64,000 bases of DNA from Neobacillus piezotolerans (GCF_003362805.1 NZ_QNQT01000001.1:558001-622000), one strand, 5' to 3'. Numbered from the stretch's first letter, positions 17,740 through 27,489 are shown. Translations and numbers: made by a program. The notes: generated by a model not told the origin, from the letters alone.

Positions 17740-18519
17740 TTGACCCGAAATAAGGTTGAAATATGCGGCGTTGATACATCTAAGCTTCCTGTATTGAAAA
17801 ACGATGAAATGCGCATGCTTTTCCGGGAAATGCAGGCAGGGGACCTTACTGCCAGGGAAAAGCTCGTCAATGGAAACCTGCGGCTTGTGCTAAGTGTCAT
17901 CCAACGCTTCAACAATCGCGGTGAATTTGTTGACGATCTGTTTCAGGTTGGCTGTATCGGCCTCATGAAATCAATCGATAACTTCGATTTAGGACAAAAT
18001 GTAAAGTTTTCAACTTACGCTGTGCCAATGATCATCGGCGAAATCCGGCGCTATCTCCGGGATAACAATCCCATCAGGGTCTCGAGGTCGCTAAGGGATA
18101 TCGCCTATAAGGCGCTGCAGGTCAGGGAAAAGCTGATGGGCGAAACATCAAGGGAGCCAACTGCAGAAGAAATAGCACGGGTTCTTGAGGTTCCCCATGA
18201 GGAAATTGTCTTTGCCCTTGATGCGATTCAGGATCCCGTATCCCTTTTCGAGCCCATTTACAATGACGGTGGAGATCCGATTTATGTTATGGACCAATTA
18301 AGCGACGAACGGAACAAAGATACGCATTGGATTGAGGAAATCGCTCTTAAGGAAGGGATGCGCAGGCTGAACGACCGCGAAAAGCTTATTTTGCGAAAAC
18401 GTTTTTTCCAGGGAAAAACGCAGATGGAAGTCGCTGATGAAATCGGGATTTCGCAGGCGCAGGTGTCAAGGCTTGAAAAAGCGGCCATCAAACAAATGAA
18501 TAAAAATATCCAAAGTTAA
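17740..18519 (+). CDS. sigG: RNA polymerase sporulation sigma factor SigG
   Basis: SigG is the late forespore sigma factor. The TTG at 17740, 7 nt behind AAGGAGGG, gives 259 residues beginning (M)TRNKVEICGVDTSK, which matches the conserved SigG N-terminus; longer in-frame starts are unsupported. Region 2 (NGNLRLVLSVIQRF, QVGCIGLMKSIDNFD), region 3 and region 4 (MEVADEIGISQAQVSRLEK) are all intact. It lies 161 bp after sigE with its own sigma-F-type promoter and a terminator behind it. Confidence 0.97.
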   Translation: MTRNKVEICGVDTSKLPVLKNDEMRMLFREMQAGDLTAREKLVNGNLRLVLSVIQRFNNRGEFVDDLFQVGCIGLMKSIDNFDLGQNVKFSTYAVPMIIGEIRRYLRDNNPIRVSRSLRDIAYKALQVREKLMGETSREPTAEEIARVLEVPHEEIVFALDAIQDPVSLFEPIYNDGGDPIYVMDQLSDERNKDTHWIEEIALKEGMRRLNDREKLILRKRFFQGKTQMEVADEIGISQAQVSRLEKAAIKQMNKNIQS

Positions 18520-18550
18520 AGCTGCCAAAGGCGGCTTTTTCATTTTCCCC
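18519..18550 (+). terminator. Rho-independent terminator after sigG
   Basis: AGCTGCC pairs with GGCGGCT (one G-T pair) around AAA, followed by TTTTCATTTT. It closes the spoIIG/sigG region. Confidence 0.75.
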
Positions 18551-18682
18551 ACTCAGAACATAAATGTCAAAAAGAAAAAGGCTGTATTCAGGATGAGCCT
18601 GCCAAGTTTTCTGTCCGATGCGCTCAATTTTTCAATCCGTCTGTCATATAGTTTAAATAGCAAAGGACGGGAGTGGATTGAA

Positions 18683-18964
18683 ATGGTGAGGATTTCCGAT
18701 TTTCAAATGAAGGACGTCATTAATGTCGCGGATGGAAAAAAACTTGGCAACGTAACCGATATAGATATAAACTTATCTACTGGAAAAATCCAGGCAGTGG
18801 TAATTGGAGGAACGGGAAAGGTGCTCGGTTTTTTCGGCAAGGATGAGGATACAGTCATCCCTTGGTCAAATATCCTCAAAATTGGCCAGGATGTAATCCT
18901 CGTAAGGGCTGGAGGGCTCGCCCAAAAACCAGTGCCGGAAGGCCAGGAAAACAGCGCCGGGTAA
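18683..18964 (+). CDS. ylmC: YlmC/YmxH family PRC-barrel protein
   Basis: A small protein of 93 residues with a PRC-barrel-like fold (DFQMKDVINVADGKKLG...DIDINLSTGKI). Its role is unknown; the YmxH/YlmC family is typical of sporulating Firmicutes. The ATG at 18683 is supported by alignment to MISISEF-type starts in relatives, although the upstream GGGAG site is modest. In B. subtilis an ABC transporter gene (ylmA) lies between sigG and ylmC; it is absent here. TCATATAGTTT at 18644 could be a sporulation-type -10, but no -35 supports it. Confidence 0.82.
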   Translation: MVRISDFQMKDVINVADGKKLGNVTDIDINLSTGKIQAVVIGGTGKVLGFFGKDEDTVIPWSNILKIGQDVILVRAGGLAQKPVPEGQENSAG

Positions 18965-18971
18965 GTTAGCC

Positions 18972-19000
18972 TGTCGGAATTAGGCGCAGTGTGGTAAACT
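18972..19000 (+). promoter_or_regulatory. Sigma-A promoter for the ylmD-divIVA unit
   Basis: TGTCGG (18972-18977), 17-bp spacer, TAAACT (18995-19000) with a TGG extension just before it. It lies in the ylmC-ylmD gap, 23 nt before the ylmD start. Confidence 0.5.
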
Positions 19001-19023
19001 AGAGAAAAAAACAGGGGAGAACC

Positions 19024-19851
19024 ATGGAACCATTTATTTCCCAAAACGAATCGGTATTATTTCTTGACGGGTGGTTGAAGGATTTTCCGGGACTTTCCGC
19101 CGGCTTTACCACAAAGTGTGGAGGGGCAAGTTCTGGTGAGTTCGAAAGCATGAATGCAGGATACCATGTTGGGGACAATCCTGGCCTCGTTAAGAAGAAT
19201 AGGGAGGCAATCGCCAATTTGGCGGGCTTCGCACTTGAAGATATTGTGGGTGCCGAGCAGACGCACGGAACGAATATTGTGAAAGCCGGCCCCCATTTAA
19301 AAGGAAGGGGAGCAGCCTCCTACAGTGATTCCGTCAAGGATACAGACGGATTTTATACAAATGAGAAGGGCATCCTGCTGTCGCTCTGTTTCGCAGATTG
19401 CGTTCCGCTTTATTTCTTTAGCCCGGATAGCGGGCTGGTGGGGATCGCCCATGCGGGATGGAAGGGTACGGTGGACGGGATAGGTCCAAAAATGGTCGAA
19501 GCCTGGAAAGCGGAAGGAGTTTCTCCGTCGGGCATTTTCGCGGCAATCGGGCCGTCCATCTGCAAAAATTGTTACATAGTCGATGACAGGGTAATCGGTT
19601 TTGCGGAAAAGAGACTAGAACATGTCGAAAAAAAACCATATAATCAAATTAGCGTTGGGCAATATTCCCTCGACCTCCGGGCAATGAACAAAATTCTGCT
19701 CGAAGAGGCCGGAATACCAGCGCGAAACATCGCCATCACCGGATTATGTTCATCCTGCGGGGAAGGGAACTTCTATTCCCATCGGAGGGACAGGGGAAAA
19801 ACCGGGAGGATGCTGGGCTTCATAGGCTGGAAGGAGGGTTCTTCAAGGTAA
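19024..19851 (+). CDS. ylmD: YlmD, YfiH/LACC1-family purine nucleoside phosphorylase-type enzyme
   Basis: A cytosolic protein of 275 residues in the YfiH (formerly polyphenol oxidase, now LACC1/PgeF) family, whose members phosphorolyse or deaminate purine nucleosides. The metal and catalytic residues are visible in AEQTHGTNIV, CFADCVPLYFF and GIAHAGWKGT, and GPSICKNCYIV is typical of the family. The ATG follows AGGGGAGAACC. The stop codon overlaps the ylmE start (TAATG). The exact substrate in this organism is not shown. Confidence 0.9.
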   Translation: MEPFISQNESVLFLDGWLKDFPGLSAGFTTKCGGASSGEFESMNAGYHVGDNPGLVKKNREAIANLAGFALEDIVGAEQTHGTNIVKAGPHLKGRGAASYSDSVKDTDGFYTNEKGILLSLCFADCVPLYFFSPDSGLVGIAHAGWKGTVDGIGPKMVEAWKAEGVSPSGIFAAIGPSICKNCYIVDDRVIGFAEKRLEHVEKKPYNQISVGQYSLDLRAMNKILLEEAGIPARNIAITGLCSSCGEGNFYSHRRDRGKTGRMLGFIGWKEGSSR

Positions 19852-20552
19852 TGGGGGTAGCAGAAAACATTAGAGAAATACGCGCCAGGATTGCAGATGC
19901 ATGCCTTATATCCAACAGGGATCCTGATGATGTGAAAATTATCGCCGTAACCAAATATGTTAGCCTGGAAAGGGCTTTGGAGGCTGTGGATGCTGGGGTC
20001 GCTGACATCGGTGAGAACCGTGACGAGGGTTTCCTCCGTAAGTGGGACGCCTTAGGAGGCAGGGCCGCGTTTCATTTTATCGGTTCGCTGCAGACCAGGA
20101 AAGTAAAGAATATTATCGGGAAGGCTGATTACATCCATTCATTGGACAGGCTATCACTCGCAAAGGAAATTGATAAACGGGCAGATGGCAAAGTAAAGTG
20201 CCTTGTTCAGGTCAATGTATCCGGGGAGGAGTCGAAGCATGGGCTGACTCCCGAAGAAGCACTGGATTTTATTTCAGAAGTGAAGCAATACGGAAACATC
20301 CTCATTGCGGGGCTCATGACCATGGCCCCGCTGACGGATGATGAAGCCGTCCTAAGGGATTGCTTCCGAAAACTGAGGGAACTCAGGAACAAGATAAGGT
20401 CAATGAAACTGCCGCATGCCCCGTGCGAGGAATTGTCCATGGGGATGTCGAACGATTATGAGGTTGCCGTGGAGGAAGGGGCGACGATGGTCCGGATCGG
20501 AACGGCGCTAGTCGGAAAAAACGATATGGAGGTGCAGGAAGATGAGCATTAA
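19851..20552 (+). CDS. ylmE: YlmE, PLP-binding homeostasis protein (YggS/PLPBP family)
   Basis: A 233-residue pyridoxal-phosphate-binding protein of the YggS/PROSC family, which buffers PLP and amino/keto acid pools and has no clear enzyme activity. The PLP lysine is K35 in [19 protein letters not shown] and [13 protein letters not shown] (phosphate binding) are characteristic. It starts at the ATG overlapping the ylmD stop and itself overlaps sepF by 11 bp, so the three are translationally linked. Confidence 0.93.
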   Translation: MGVAENIREIRARIADACLISNRDPDDVKIIAVTKYVSLERALEAVDAGVADIGENRDEGFLRKWDALGGRAAFHFIGSLQTRKVKNIIGKADYIHSLDRLSLAKEIDKRADGKVKCLVQVNVSGEESKHGLTPEEALDFISEVKQYGNILIAGLMTMAPLTDDEAVLRDCFRKLRELRNKIRSMKLPHAPCEELSMGMSNDYEVAVEEGATMVRIGTALVGKNDMEVQEDEH

Positions 20553-20982
20553 ATCAAAATTTAAAAATTTCTTTTTTCTTGATGAACAATACGATGAAGA
20601 AGAGGACTATGTAGAGGAGCCCGAGACAAGAGCGCCGCAAAAACAGCAGCCGGCAAGGACCCAGAATGTCGTCAGCCTCCAAAGTGTACAAAAGTCTTCC
20701 AATTCTAAAGTGGTGCTGATTGAGCCTAGAATGTATTCCGAAGCGCAGGAAATCGCCGACCATCTGAAAAACCGCAGGGCGGTTGTCGTTAACCTTCAGC
20801 GGATTGACCATGACCAGGCTAAGCGGATCGTTGACTTCCTTAGCGGGACAGTATACGCGATTGGCGGGGATATCCAAAAAATTGGTTTGAGCATTTTCCT
20901 GTGCACCCCGGATAATGTCGAGGTTTCCGGCAATATCTCGGAGCTTATGCAGGAACATGATTTCCAGGATTCGAGGTGGTAA
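20542..20982 (+). CDS. sepF: Cell division protein SepF
   Basis: SepF forms rings that bundle FtsZ and anchors the Z ring through an N-terminal amphipathic helix ([13 protein letters not shown]). The 146-residue protein has that helix, an acidic and glutamine-rich linker (about residues 15-55), and the DUF552 core from residue 56 ([19 protein letters not shown]) that dimerises and binds the FtsZ tail. The ATG sits inside the ylmE end with a GGAGGTGCAGGAAG site. ylmG follows after 6 bp. Confidence 0.95.
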   Translation: MSIKSKFKNFFFLDEQYDEEEDYVEEPETRAPQKQQPARTQNVVSLQSVQKSSNSKVVLIEPRMYSEAQEIADHLKNRRAVVVNLQRIDHDQAKRIVDFLSGTVYAIGGDIQKIGLSIFLCTPDNVEVSGNISELMQEHDFQDSRW

Positions 20983-20988
20983 GAGTTA

Positions 20989-21252
20989 ATGGTAACAGTT
21001 GCAAAATTATTGACAACAATCATTGATTTATATATTTGGGCTTTAATTATCTACATATTAATGTCCTGGTTCCCGAATGCGAGAGGGACTGCCATCGGCC
21101 AGTTCCTTGCAAGGATTTGCGAGCCGTATCTTGAGCAATTCAGAAGGTTTATCCCTCCACTAGGAATGATTGACATTTCTCCGATTGTCGCCATCCTTGT
21201 CCTTCAATTTGCGATGCATGGCCTGCAAAGGGTGTTTACCTGGTTTTATTAG
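20989..21252 (+). CDS. ylmG: YlmG, YggT-family membrane protein
   Basis: A membrane protein of 87 residues with two hydrophobic segments (about 10-28 and 62-85) around the YggT motif SWFPNARG...[15 protein letters not shown]. YggT proteins are linked to membrane and nucleoid or septum organisation, with no known biochemical activity. It lies directly behind sepF as in many Firmicutes and is followed by a terminator. Confidence 0.9.
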   Translation: MVTVAKLLTTIIDLYIWALIIYILMSWFPNARGTAIGQFLARICEPYLEQFRRFIPPLGMIDISPIVAILVLQFAMHGLQRVFTWFY

Positions 21253-21272
21253 TGGGCGCATCGCCTTTAGGC

Positions 21273-21302
21273 GGGCTGGCATATGCAGCCAGTCCTTTTT
21301 TC
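21273..21302 (+). terminator. Rho-independent terminator after ylmG
   Basis: GGGCTGGC pairs with GCCAGTCC (one G-T pair) around ATATGCA, directly followed by TTTTTTCG. Some read-through into ylmH is likely because ylmH has no obvious promoter. Confidence 0.75.
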
Positions 21303-21333
21303 GTAAGGGACCTTGCAATATAGGAGTAAACAT

Positions 21334-22107
21334 ATGAACATTTACCAGCATTTCAGGCCGGGGGAAAGGGAATTCATCGATCAGGCACTGCAATGGAAAA
21401 GCCAGGTGGAATCTTCGTATTCAGTGAAATTAACCGACTTTCTAGACCCGAGGGAACAGCACATCCTAAAAATGCTCATCGGGGAAACTGGGGAAGTCCG
21501 GGTGGCATTCTGGGGAGGCCCGGACTATGTTGAACGAAAACGCGCGCTTTTGCTTCCGGATTATGCCGAAGCCGCCCTGGATGAATTCCAAATCAGCTTG
21601 ATTGATATCCGTTATCCCTCGAAATTCGTAACAATCGAACATCCCCAGGTTCTCGGAACCCTTATGTCACTCGGGCTGAAACGGGGTAAGTTCGGGGATA
21701 TCCTCAACGGGGAAGGGAAAGCCCAGTTTTTATGCGCCTCCGAGGTGGCTGATTTTGTGAAAATGCAGGTTGAATCGATTGGCAGGGCGTCGGTGAGTTT
21801 AAGCGAAATCCCAATGGAACAAGCACTTGAACCGGCGGAGGCATGGACAGAAGACACAATGACCGTCAGTTCCCTCAGATTGGACGCCGTTCTTGCCGCC
21901 ATCCATCATATATCCAGGCAAAAAGCCCAGCTATTCATCCAGCAGGGGCTCGTCAAGGTCAATTGGGCCGAGGCGGCCAATCCTGCTTTCGAGATATGCG
22001 AAGGTGACATGATATCTGCCAGGGGATATGGAAGATCAAGGCTGATTGCCATAGAGGGAAAAACAAAAAAAGAAAAATGGCGGATTATTGCCGGAAAACA
22101 AAAATAA
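21334..22107 (+). CDS. ylmH: YlmH, S4-domain RNA-binding protein
   Basis: A 257-residue protein with an N-terminal YlmH-type domain and a C-terminal S4 RNA-binding domain (about residues 182-245: RLDAVLAAIHHISRQKAQLFIQQGLVKVN). The S4 domain resembles that of RqcP, the partner of RqcH in bacterial ribosome quality control, and I recall YlmH being reported as able to act in that pathway; this is knowledge of the family, not visible here. The ATG at 21334 has TAGGAG 7 nt upstream. The basic C-terminus ends in GKTKKEKWRIIAGKQK. Confidence 0.92.
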   Translation: MNIYQHFRPGEREFIDQALQWKSQVESSYSVKLTDFLDPREQHILKMLIGETGEVRVAFWGGPDYVERKRALLLPDYAEAALDEFQISLIDIRYPSKFVTIEHPQVLGTLMSLGLKRGKFGDILNGEGKAQFLCASEVADFVKMQVESIGRASVSLSEIPMEQALEPAEAWTEDTMTVSSLRLDAVLAAIHHISRQKAQLFIQQGLVKVNWAEAANPAFEICEGDMISARGYGRSRLIAIEGKTKKEKWRIIAGKQK

Positions 22108-22140
22108 ATTTAATGCCAAATGAAGGAATATGCCTGTTCC

Positions 22141-22147
22141 TGTCGAA
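22141..22147 (+). promoter_or_regulatory. 0A-box-like site upstream of divIVA
   Basis: TGTCGAA is a perfect 7-base match to the Spo0A box core in the ylmH-divIVA gap, 95 nt before the divIVA start. A 7-mer can arise by chance, so the assignment is tentative. A -10-like TAAAAT lies shortly downstream (around 22157). Confidence 0.3.
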
Positions 22148-22241
22148 TTTAAATTAATAAAATACATAGCAAACAAGCCTGGGACAAAAACAGCCCGGCC
22201 TGCCTGCATAAAGAACGATACTCAATTAGGGAGGTGGCGTC

Positions 22242-22757
22242 ATGCCATTAACACCATTGGACATACACAATAAGGAATTCACAAAAGGATTCCGGGGGTA
22301 TGATGAAGACGAAGTAAACGAATTTCTCGATCAGGTAATCAAGGATTATGAATTGATCCTCCGCGAAAAAAAGGAATTGGAAGAGCGCCTGAATGATATG
22401 AATGACCGTCTCGGCCATTTTACCAATATTGAGGAAACGCTGAACAAGTCCATTATCATTGCGCAGGAAGCAGCCGAGGAAGTTAAGCGAATCGCCCAGA
22501 AAGAAGCCAAGCTTATCATTAAGGAAGCCGAGAAGAATGCGGACAGGATTGTTAACGAATCCCTGTCGAAAGCGCGCAAAATCGCCCTTGAAATCGAAGA
22601 CTTGAAGAAACAATCCAAAGTATTCAGGACGCGCTTTAAAATGCTCATTGAAGCGCAGCTTGATATGATCAACAATGATGACTGGGATCACCTCCTAGAC
22701 TATAAGCTGGACGCGACCGAACTGAGGGCCAGTGAGGAAGAGGATTCGCTCGCTTGA
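22242..22757 (+). CDS. divIVA: Cell division initiation protein DivIVA
   Basis: DivIVA is a coiled-coil scaffold that binds negatively curved membrane at septa and poles, recruiting MinJ/MinCD and, in sporulation, RacA. The 171 residues start with the lipid-binding domain (MPLTPLDIHNKEFTKGFRGYD, conserved F and R for membrane insertion), followed by a long Glu/Lys-rich coiled coil from about residue 30 to 150. The ATG has AGGGAGGTGG in front. The ileS T-box promoter overlaps its stop codon. Confidence 0.96.
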   Translation: MPLTPLDIHNKEFTKGFRGYDEDEVNEFLDQVIKDYELILREKKELEERLNDMNDRLGHFTNIEETLNKSIIIAQEAAEEVKRIAQKEAKLIIKEAEKNADRIVNESLSKARKIALEIEDLKKQSKVFRTRFKMLIEAQLDMINNDDWDHLLDYKLDATELRASEEEDSLA

Positions 22758-22783
22758 CGGATGCCTTCCAGATGGCATATAAT
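22754..22783 (+). promoter_or_regulatory. Sigma-A promoter of the ileS T-box transcript
   Basis: TTGACG (22754-22759), 18-bp spacer, TATAAT (22778-22783). The -35 overlaps the divIVA stop codon. It sits just upstream of the first T-box stem. Confidence 0.75.
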
Positions 22784-22789
22784 TTCCTA

Positions 22790-23072
22790 ATAGAAGAATT
22801 AAAAAGACACACAGGCAATGAAAGGGACAGTACAATTCCTAAAGCTTTTTTAGCGAGCCGGGGCTGGTGGAAGCCGGTAAAAGCCGGGATTGGAAAATCA
22901 CCCATGAGTCCCGCACTGAAAGGCTTAAATTTAGCCAAGTAAGCTGCGGCGTGCTATTCCACGTTACGGATGTTCGAGCGGGCAGCTCGGTTACACGCTG
23001 CCTATCAGGGTGGTACCGCGGGAAATCAAAACCTTCTCGTCCCTATTTGGGATGGGGAGGTTTTTTATTTTG
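22790..23072 (+). promoter_or_regulatory. T-box riboswitch controlling ileS (specifier AUC)
   Basis: The invariant T-box AGGGTGGTACCGCGG is at 23007-23021, followed by the competing terminator (23029-23070). Stem I shows AGTA on the 5' side (near 22828) and GGAAAATCA on the 3' side, which places the specifier codon ATC (Ile) at 22897-22899. Uncharged tRNA-Ile pairs with the specifier and the T-box, blocks the terminator and lets ileS be transcribed. The mechanism is that of the known family; the positions are read from the sequence. Confidence 0.93.
23029..23070 (+). terminator. T-box leader terminator before ileS
   Basis: AACCTTCTCGTCCC pairs with GGGATGGGGAGGTT around TATTT and is followed by a T run. 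It is the regulated terminator of the T-box leader. Confidence 0.88.
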
Positions 23073-23121
23073 ACGAGAACGTCCCACGATAATGGCCAGA
23101 ATGATTCAGGAGGAAAAGAAA

Positions 23122-25893
23122 ATGGATTACAAAGACACATTGTTGATGCCGAATACGGATTTCCCTATGCGGGGCAACCTTCCGAAGAGGGAGCCTGAAA
23201 TCCAGGCGAAATGGGAAGAAGAGGATATTTATAAAAAGGTGCAGGAGCGGACAAAAGGCCGCCCGATGTATGTACTCCACGACGGCCCTCCATATGCGAA
23301 CGGCGATATCCATATGGGGCATGCCCTTAACAAAATCCTGAAGGATATCATTGTCCGCCACAAGTCCATGACAGGCTACAACGCGCCATATGTTCCCGGT
23401 TGGGATACTCATGGCCTGCCAATTGAACAGGCACTTACAAATAAGGGCGTTAAACGAAAAGAAATGACAGTTGCTGAATTCAGGCAGCTTTGCACAGAAT
23501 ATGCGCTCGGCCAAATCGACAGCCAAAGGCAGCAGTTCAAGCGCCTGGGTGTAAGGGGAAACTGGGAAAACCCATATATCACCTTGAAACCTGAATACGA
23601 AGCACAGCAAATTAAGGTGTTCGGTGAAATGGCTAAAAAGGGTTATATTTACAAAGGGAAAAAGCCTGTCTACTGGTCTCCATCAAGTGAATCCGCGCTC
23701 GCGGAGGCTGAAATTGAATATAAGGATAAAAAGTCGCCTTCCATTTATGTGGGATTCAAAGTGAAAGATGGAAAAGGCGTTCTTGATACAGACACGAGCA
23801 TTGTGATTTGGACGACAACACCGTGGACCATTCCCGCGAACCTAGGAATTTCCGTGCATCCGGATCTCGTGTATTCGGTTGTTTCCGCTGGAGGAAAGAA
23901 ATACCTTGTAGCCGAGGCCCTACTTGAGTCGGTAGTTAAGGAAATTGGCTGGGATTCCTATGAAGTAGTCCAGAAAGTAAAAGGAAGCGACCTTGAATCC
24001 ATTACAGCTGCCCACCCGCTTTACGGCAGGGATTCCCTTGTCATGCTTGGCGAGCACGTAACGACCGATGCAGGAACCGGTTGTGTACACACCGCGCCTG
24101 GACACGGGGAAGATGACTTTTATGTAGGACAGAAATATGGCCTTGACGTGCTTTGCCCTGTGGATGACAAAGGTTACATGACTGCTGAGGCTGAAGGCTT
24201 TGAAGGGGTGTTTTACGATGAAGCCAACAAGCCGATTACACAGGCGCTGGACGAAGCCGGCGCCCTGCTAAAGCTATCGTTCATTACACACTCATATCCG
24301 CACGATTGGCGGACAAAAAAACCGGTAATTTTCCGGGCCACCGCCCAGTGGTTCGCTTCGATCAAGGATTTCCGGAGCGATCTGCTTGAAGCAATCAAAG
24401 AAACCGAGTGGGTTCCGGCATGGGGGGAAACCCGACTGTTCAATATGGTCCGTGACCGCGGCGACTGGTGTATTTCCCGCCAGCGTGTCTGGGGCGTGCC
24501 GATCCCTGTTTTTTATGCTGAAAATGGCGAGCCTATCATTACAGATGAAACAATCGGGCATGTTTCAAACTTATTCCGTGAACACGGTTCGAATGTTTGG
24601 TTTGAAAGGGAAGCCATGGATCTCCTGCCTGAAGGGTTTACGCATCCGGGATCTCCGAATGGGACATTTACAAAGGAAACCGACATCATGGATGTTTGGT
24701 TTGACTCCGGTTCTTCCCATCAAGCCGTGCTTGAAGAAAGGGATGACCTGCAGCGTCCCGCAGACCTTTATCTGGAAGGCTCTGACCAATACAGGGGCTG
24801 GTTCAACTCTTCCCTTTCAACCGCTGTGGCCGTGACAGGCAAAGCACCGTACAAAGGGGTATTGAGCCATGGATTTGTCCTGGACGGGGAAGGCCGGAAA
24901 ATGAGCAAGTCCCTGGGGAACGTCATGGTTCCTGAAAAAATCATGAAACAGATGGGAGCCGACATCCTACGCCTTTGGGTCGCTTCGGTCGATTACCAAT
25001 CCGATGTTCGCGTATCCGATGCAATCTTGAAGCAGGTTGCCGAAGTATACAGGAAAATCAGGAATACATTCCGATTCCTGCTCGGAAACCTGGCTGATTT
25101 CAATCCGGAAACAGATGCTCTTTCCTATGGCGAGCTTCGAGAGGTTGACCAGTTCATGCTCGTCAAGTTGAACAAGCTCATTAAGCAGGTGAGAACTTCT
25201 TATGATAAGTATGAATACTCGGGAATTTACCATGCGGTCAATAATTTCTGCACGCTTGACCTGAGTGCGTTCTACCTTGATTTTGCAAAAGATATCCTTT
25301 ACATCGAGGCAAAAGATAACAAGTCGAGGCGCGCCATTCAAACAGTTCTTTATGAATCGCTCGTATCTCTGACACAACTCGTTTCCCCGATTTTGTCCCA
25401 TACTGCGGACGAGGTTTGGGAATTCATTCCAGGAGTTAAAGAAGAGAGCGTCCAGTTGACCGATATGCCTGAATATAAGGAGTATCCAAATGCTGACGCA
25501 CTTATTGAAAAATGGTCGGCGTTCATGAAGCTTCGGGATGATGTCCTAAAAGCGCTCGAAGAAGCCCGAAATGAAAAAGTGATTGGAAAGTCGCTTACCG
25601 CGAAAGTTACCCTTTATGTTAATGGCGAAACGAGGGAGCTCCTCGATTCCATCGAAGAAGATCTGAAACAGCTATTCATCGTTTCAGGATTTGAAGTGGC
25701 GGGCGAAGTTGAACAGGCTCCCCAAGAGGCCCTGAAACTGGAGACAGCTTCCATTGTGATTACGAAAGCGGAAGGCGAGACATGTGACAGGTGCTGGGTT
25801 GTTACAACCGATATTGGCTCGGATCCTGACCATCCAACCCTTTGTGCAAGATGCGCGAGTGTTGTGAAGGAATCATATCCTGCTGAGGCTTAA
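23122..25893 (+). CDS. ileS: Isoleucyl-tRNA synthetase
   Basis: This class I synthetase charges tRNA-Ile and edits valine. The ATG at 23122 behind CAGGAGGA gives 923 residues, the normal bacterial length; an in-frame ATG at 23092 lies before that site. The HIGH-type motif is HMGH within [16 protein letters not shown], the CP1 editing domain occupies about residues 200-390 ([24 protein letters not shown]), and KMSKS is in [10 protein letters not shown]. The C-terminal zinc site is CDRC plus CARC. Expression is under the T-box upstream. B. subtilis has ylyA between ileS and lspA; it is absent here. Confidence 0.98.
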   Translation: MDYKDTLLMPNTDFPMRGNLPKREPEIQAKWEEEDIYKKVQERTKGRPMYVLHDGPPYANGDIHMGHALNKILKDIIVRHKSMTGYNAPYVPGWDTHGLPIEQALTNKGVKRKEMTVAEFRQLCTEYALGQIDSQRQQFKRLGVRGNWENPYITLKPEYEAQQIKVFGEMAKKGYIYKGKKPVYWSPSSESALAEAEIEYKDKKSPSIYVGFKVKDGKGVLDTDTSIVIWTTTPWTIPANLGISVHPDLVYSVVSAGGKKYLVAEALLESVVKEIGWDSYEVVQKVKGSDLESITAAHPLYGRDSLVMLGEHVTTDAGTGCVHTAPGHGEDDFYVGQKYGLDVLCPVDDKGYMTAEAEGFEGVFYDEANKPITQALDEAGALLKLSFITHSYPHDWRTKKPVIFRATAQWFASIKDFRSDLLEAIKETEWVPAWGETRLFNMVRDRGDWCISRQRVWGVPIPVFYAENGEPIITDETIGHVSNLFREHGSNVWFEREAMDLLPEGFTHPGSPNGTFTKETDIMDVWFDSGSSHQAVLEERDDLQRPADLYLEGSDQYRGWFNSSLSTAVAVTGKAPYKGVLSHGFVLDGEGRKMSKSLGNVMVPEKIMKQMGADILRLWVASVDYQSDVRVSDAILKQVAEVYRKIRNTFRFLLGNLADFNPETDALSYGELREVDQFMLVKLNKLIKQVRTSYDKYEYSGIYHAVNNFCTLDLSAFYLDFAKDILYIEAKDNKSRRAIQTVLYESLVSLTQLVSPILSHTADEVWEFIPGVKEESVQLTDMPEYKEYPNADALIEKWSAFMKLRDDVLKALEEARNEKVIGKSLTAKVTLYVNGETRELLDSIEEDLKQLFIVSGFEVAGEVEQAPQEALKLETASIVITKAEGETCDRCWVVTTDIGSDPDHPTLCARCASVVKESYPAEA

Positions 25894-25910
25894 TTGATTA
25901 ATAAATGTAG

Positions 25911-25945
25911 GCCGCGCCTGCTTTTTGCAGGGCGGCTGTTTTTTA
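25911..25945 (+). terminator. Rho-independent terminator after ileS
   Basis: GCCGCGCCTGC pairs with GCAGGGCGGC (one bulge) around TTTTT, followed by TGTTTTTTATGG. Confidence 0.85.
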
Positions 25946-26042
25946 TGGCAGAGGAATTACGGAATAGAACTTTATTGATCACCGAACTTTTCGAGGAGTC
26001 CTAGGGCATTTTGTCCATGGGAAATGGTTTGGCTGCCTGTGA

Positions 26043-26072
26043 TTGTGGTAGTAGGCTTGTTTATGCTAAAAT
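26043..26072 (+). promoter_or_regulatory. Sigma-A promoter for lspA-rluD
   Basis: TTGTGG (26043-26048), 18-bp spacer, TAAAAT (26067-26072) with a TGC extension. Confidence 0.6.
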
Positions 26073-26111
26073 GCATAAGAAGTCATCGAGAAGATGTGGA
26101 GGGTTTAGTTG

Positions 26112-26606
26112 GTGTTTTATTACCTGATTGCGGGATTTATTATTGCACTTGACCAATTTACGAAATGGCTGATTGTAAAAAACATGAATATCGGGGACAG
26201 CATCCCTGTGATCAACGATTTCCTATATATTACCTCACATAGGAATAGGGGTGCTGCATGGGGAATCCTCCAAGGGCAAATGTGGTTCTTTTATGTGATT
26301 ACCATTGTAGTTATAATAGGAATCGTTTACTACATCCGAAAAGCCGCGGGGGAAAATATGCTTTTAGGAGTATCGCTTGGCTTTATGCTCGGCGGGGCGA
26401 TTGGAAACTTTATAGACCGGGTTTACCGGCAGGAAGTGGTCGATTTTATCCACACGTTCATTTTCAGCTACAATTTCCCCGTATTCAACATTGCTGATTC
26501 AGCGCTGGTAATCGGCGTCATCCTTTTGATGTTCCAGATGCTGAAAGAAGAGCGCGAAAGCAAAAAGGAGAAAACATATGGAAAAAATGGTACACACCAT
26601 CGCTGA
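26112..26606 (+). CDS. lspA: Lipoprotein signal peptidase (signal peptidase II)
   Basis: LspA is the membrane aspartyl protease that removes signal peptides from diacylglyceryl-modified prolipoproteins. Four membrane segments are visible. The catalytic aspartates are in [10 protein letters not shown] and FNIADSAL, and [11 protein letters not shown] is the other family motif. The GTG at 26112 (164 residues), 8 nt after GGAGGG, aligns with the usual MLYY/MFYY start; a TTG just before it is the alternative. Its end overlaps rluD by 29 bp and adds a charged tail. Confidence 0.95.
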   Translation: MFYYLIAGFIIALDQFTKWLIVKNMNIGDSIPVINDFLYITSHRNRGAAWGILQGQMWFFYVITIVVIIGIVYYIRKAAGENMLLGVSLGFMLGGAIGNFIDRVYRQEVVDFIHTFIFSYNFPVFNIADSALVIGVILLMFQMLKEERESKKEKTYGKNGTHHR

Positions 26607-27489
26607 ACGCGAAAAGGGTGACAGAATAGACAAGGCTATATCAAGCCTAAATGCAGACTGGTCCCGGACCCAGGTCCAGCAATGGATAAAAGACGGCGAT
26701 GTGCTTGTAAATGGAAAGCCGGTAAAAACGAATTATAAATGCGCAGAACACGATGTTATTGAAATATCGATCCCTGAACCTGAAGAGCTCGATGCGATTC
26801 CTGAAAAAATGGACCTCGAGATTTACTATGAAGACGGGGACGTCCTAGTGGTGAACAAACCTAAAGGGATGGTGGTCCATCCCGCACCCGGCCATTTGAC
26901 AGGGACGCTTGTAAATGGCCTCATGTACCATTGCAAGGATCTTTCCGGGATAAACGGCGTCTTGAGGCCGGGGATTGTCCATAGGATCGATAAGGATACA
27001 TCGGGCCTTCTGATGGTTGCGAAAAATGATATGGCACATGAAAGCCTCGTAAACCAGCTCGTTGAAAACTCAGTCACAAGAAAGTACAAAGCAATTGTTC
27101 ACGGAAGCATACCCCACGATTATGGAACGGTCGACGCACCTCTCGGAAGGGACCCGAAGGACCGCCAAAGCATGACCGTCGTGGACAACGGAAAACATGC
27201 CGTGACACATTTCCATGTCCTTGAGCGGCTGGGCCATTTCACCTTTATTGAATGCCAGCTTGAAACAGGAAGGACCCATCAGATAAGAGTCCATATGAAA
27301 TATATTGGCTACCCGCTTGCGGGTGACCCAAAATATGGACCGAAAAAAACGCTTGATATTGGCGGCCAGGCTCTCCATGCGGGAATCCTTGGCTTTAAGC
27401 ACCCAAGGACAGGGGAGTATCTTGAATTCGAAGCCCCGTTGCCAGGATATTTCGACAATCTTCTTGAAGATTTACGCAAAAACGGTTGA
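26578..27489 (+). CDS. rluD: RluD-type 23S rRNA pseudouridine synthase (YlyB)
   Basis: A 303-residue RluA/RluD-family enzyme expected to convert uridines of 23S rRNA helix 69 to pseudouridine. An N-terminal S4 domain ([32 protein letters not shown]) precedes the catalytic domain with the active-site aspartate in [12 protein letters not shown]. The ATG follows AAAAAGGAG within the lspA end. The pyr operon promoter overlaps its stop codon. The precise target site is inferred from family; the local B. subtilis name is ylyB. Confidence 0.9.
   Translation: MEKMVHTIAEREKGDRIDKAISSLNADWSRTQVQQWIKDGDVLVNGKPVKTNYKCAEHDVIEISIPEPEELDAIPEKMDLEIYYEDGDVLVVNKPKGMVVHPAPGHLTGTLVNGLMYHCKDLSGINGVLRPGIVHRIDKDTSGLLMVAKNDMAHESLVNQLVENSVTRKYKAIVHGSIPHDYGTVDAPLGRDPKDRQSMTVVDNGKHAVTHFHVLERLGHFTFIECQLETGRTHQIRVHMKYIGYPLAGDPKYGPKKTLDIGGQALHAGILGFKHPRTGEYLEFEAPLPGYFDNLLEDLRKNG

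Noticed and set aside
22190-22205. Hairpin CCTGGGAC/CAGCCCGG before divIVA
   Set aside because: The stem is short with a bulge and there is no T run; not enough for a terminator call.
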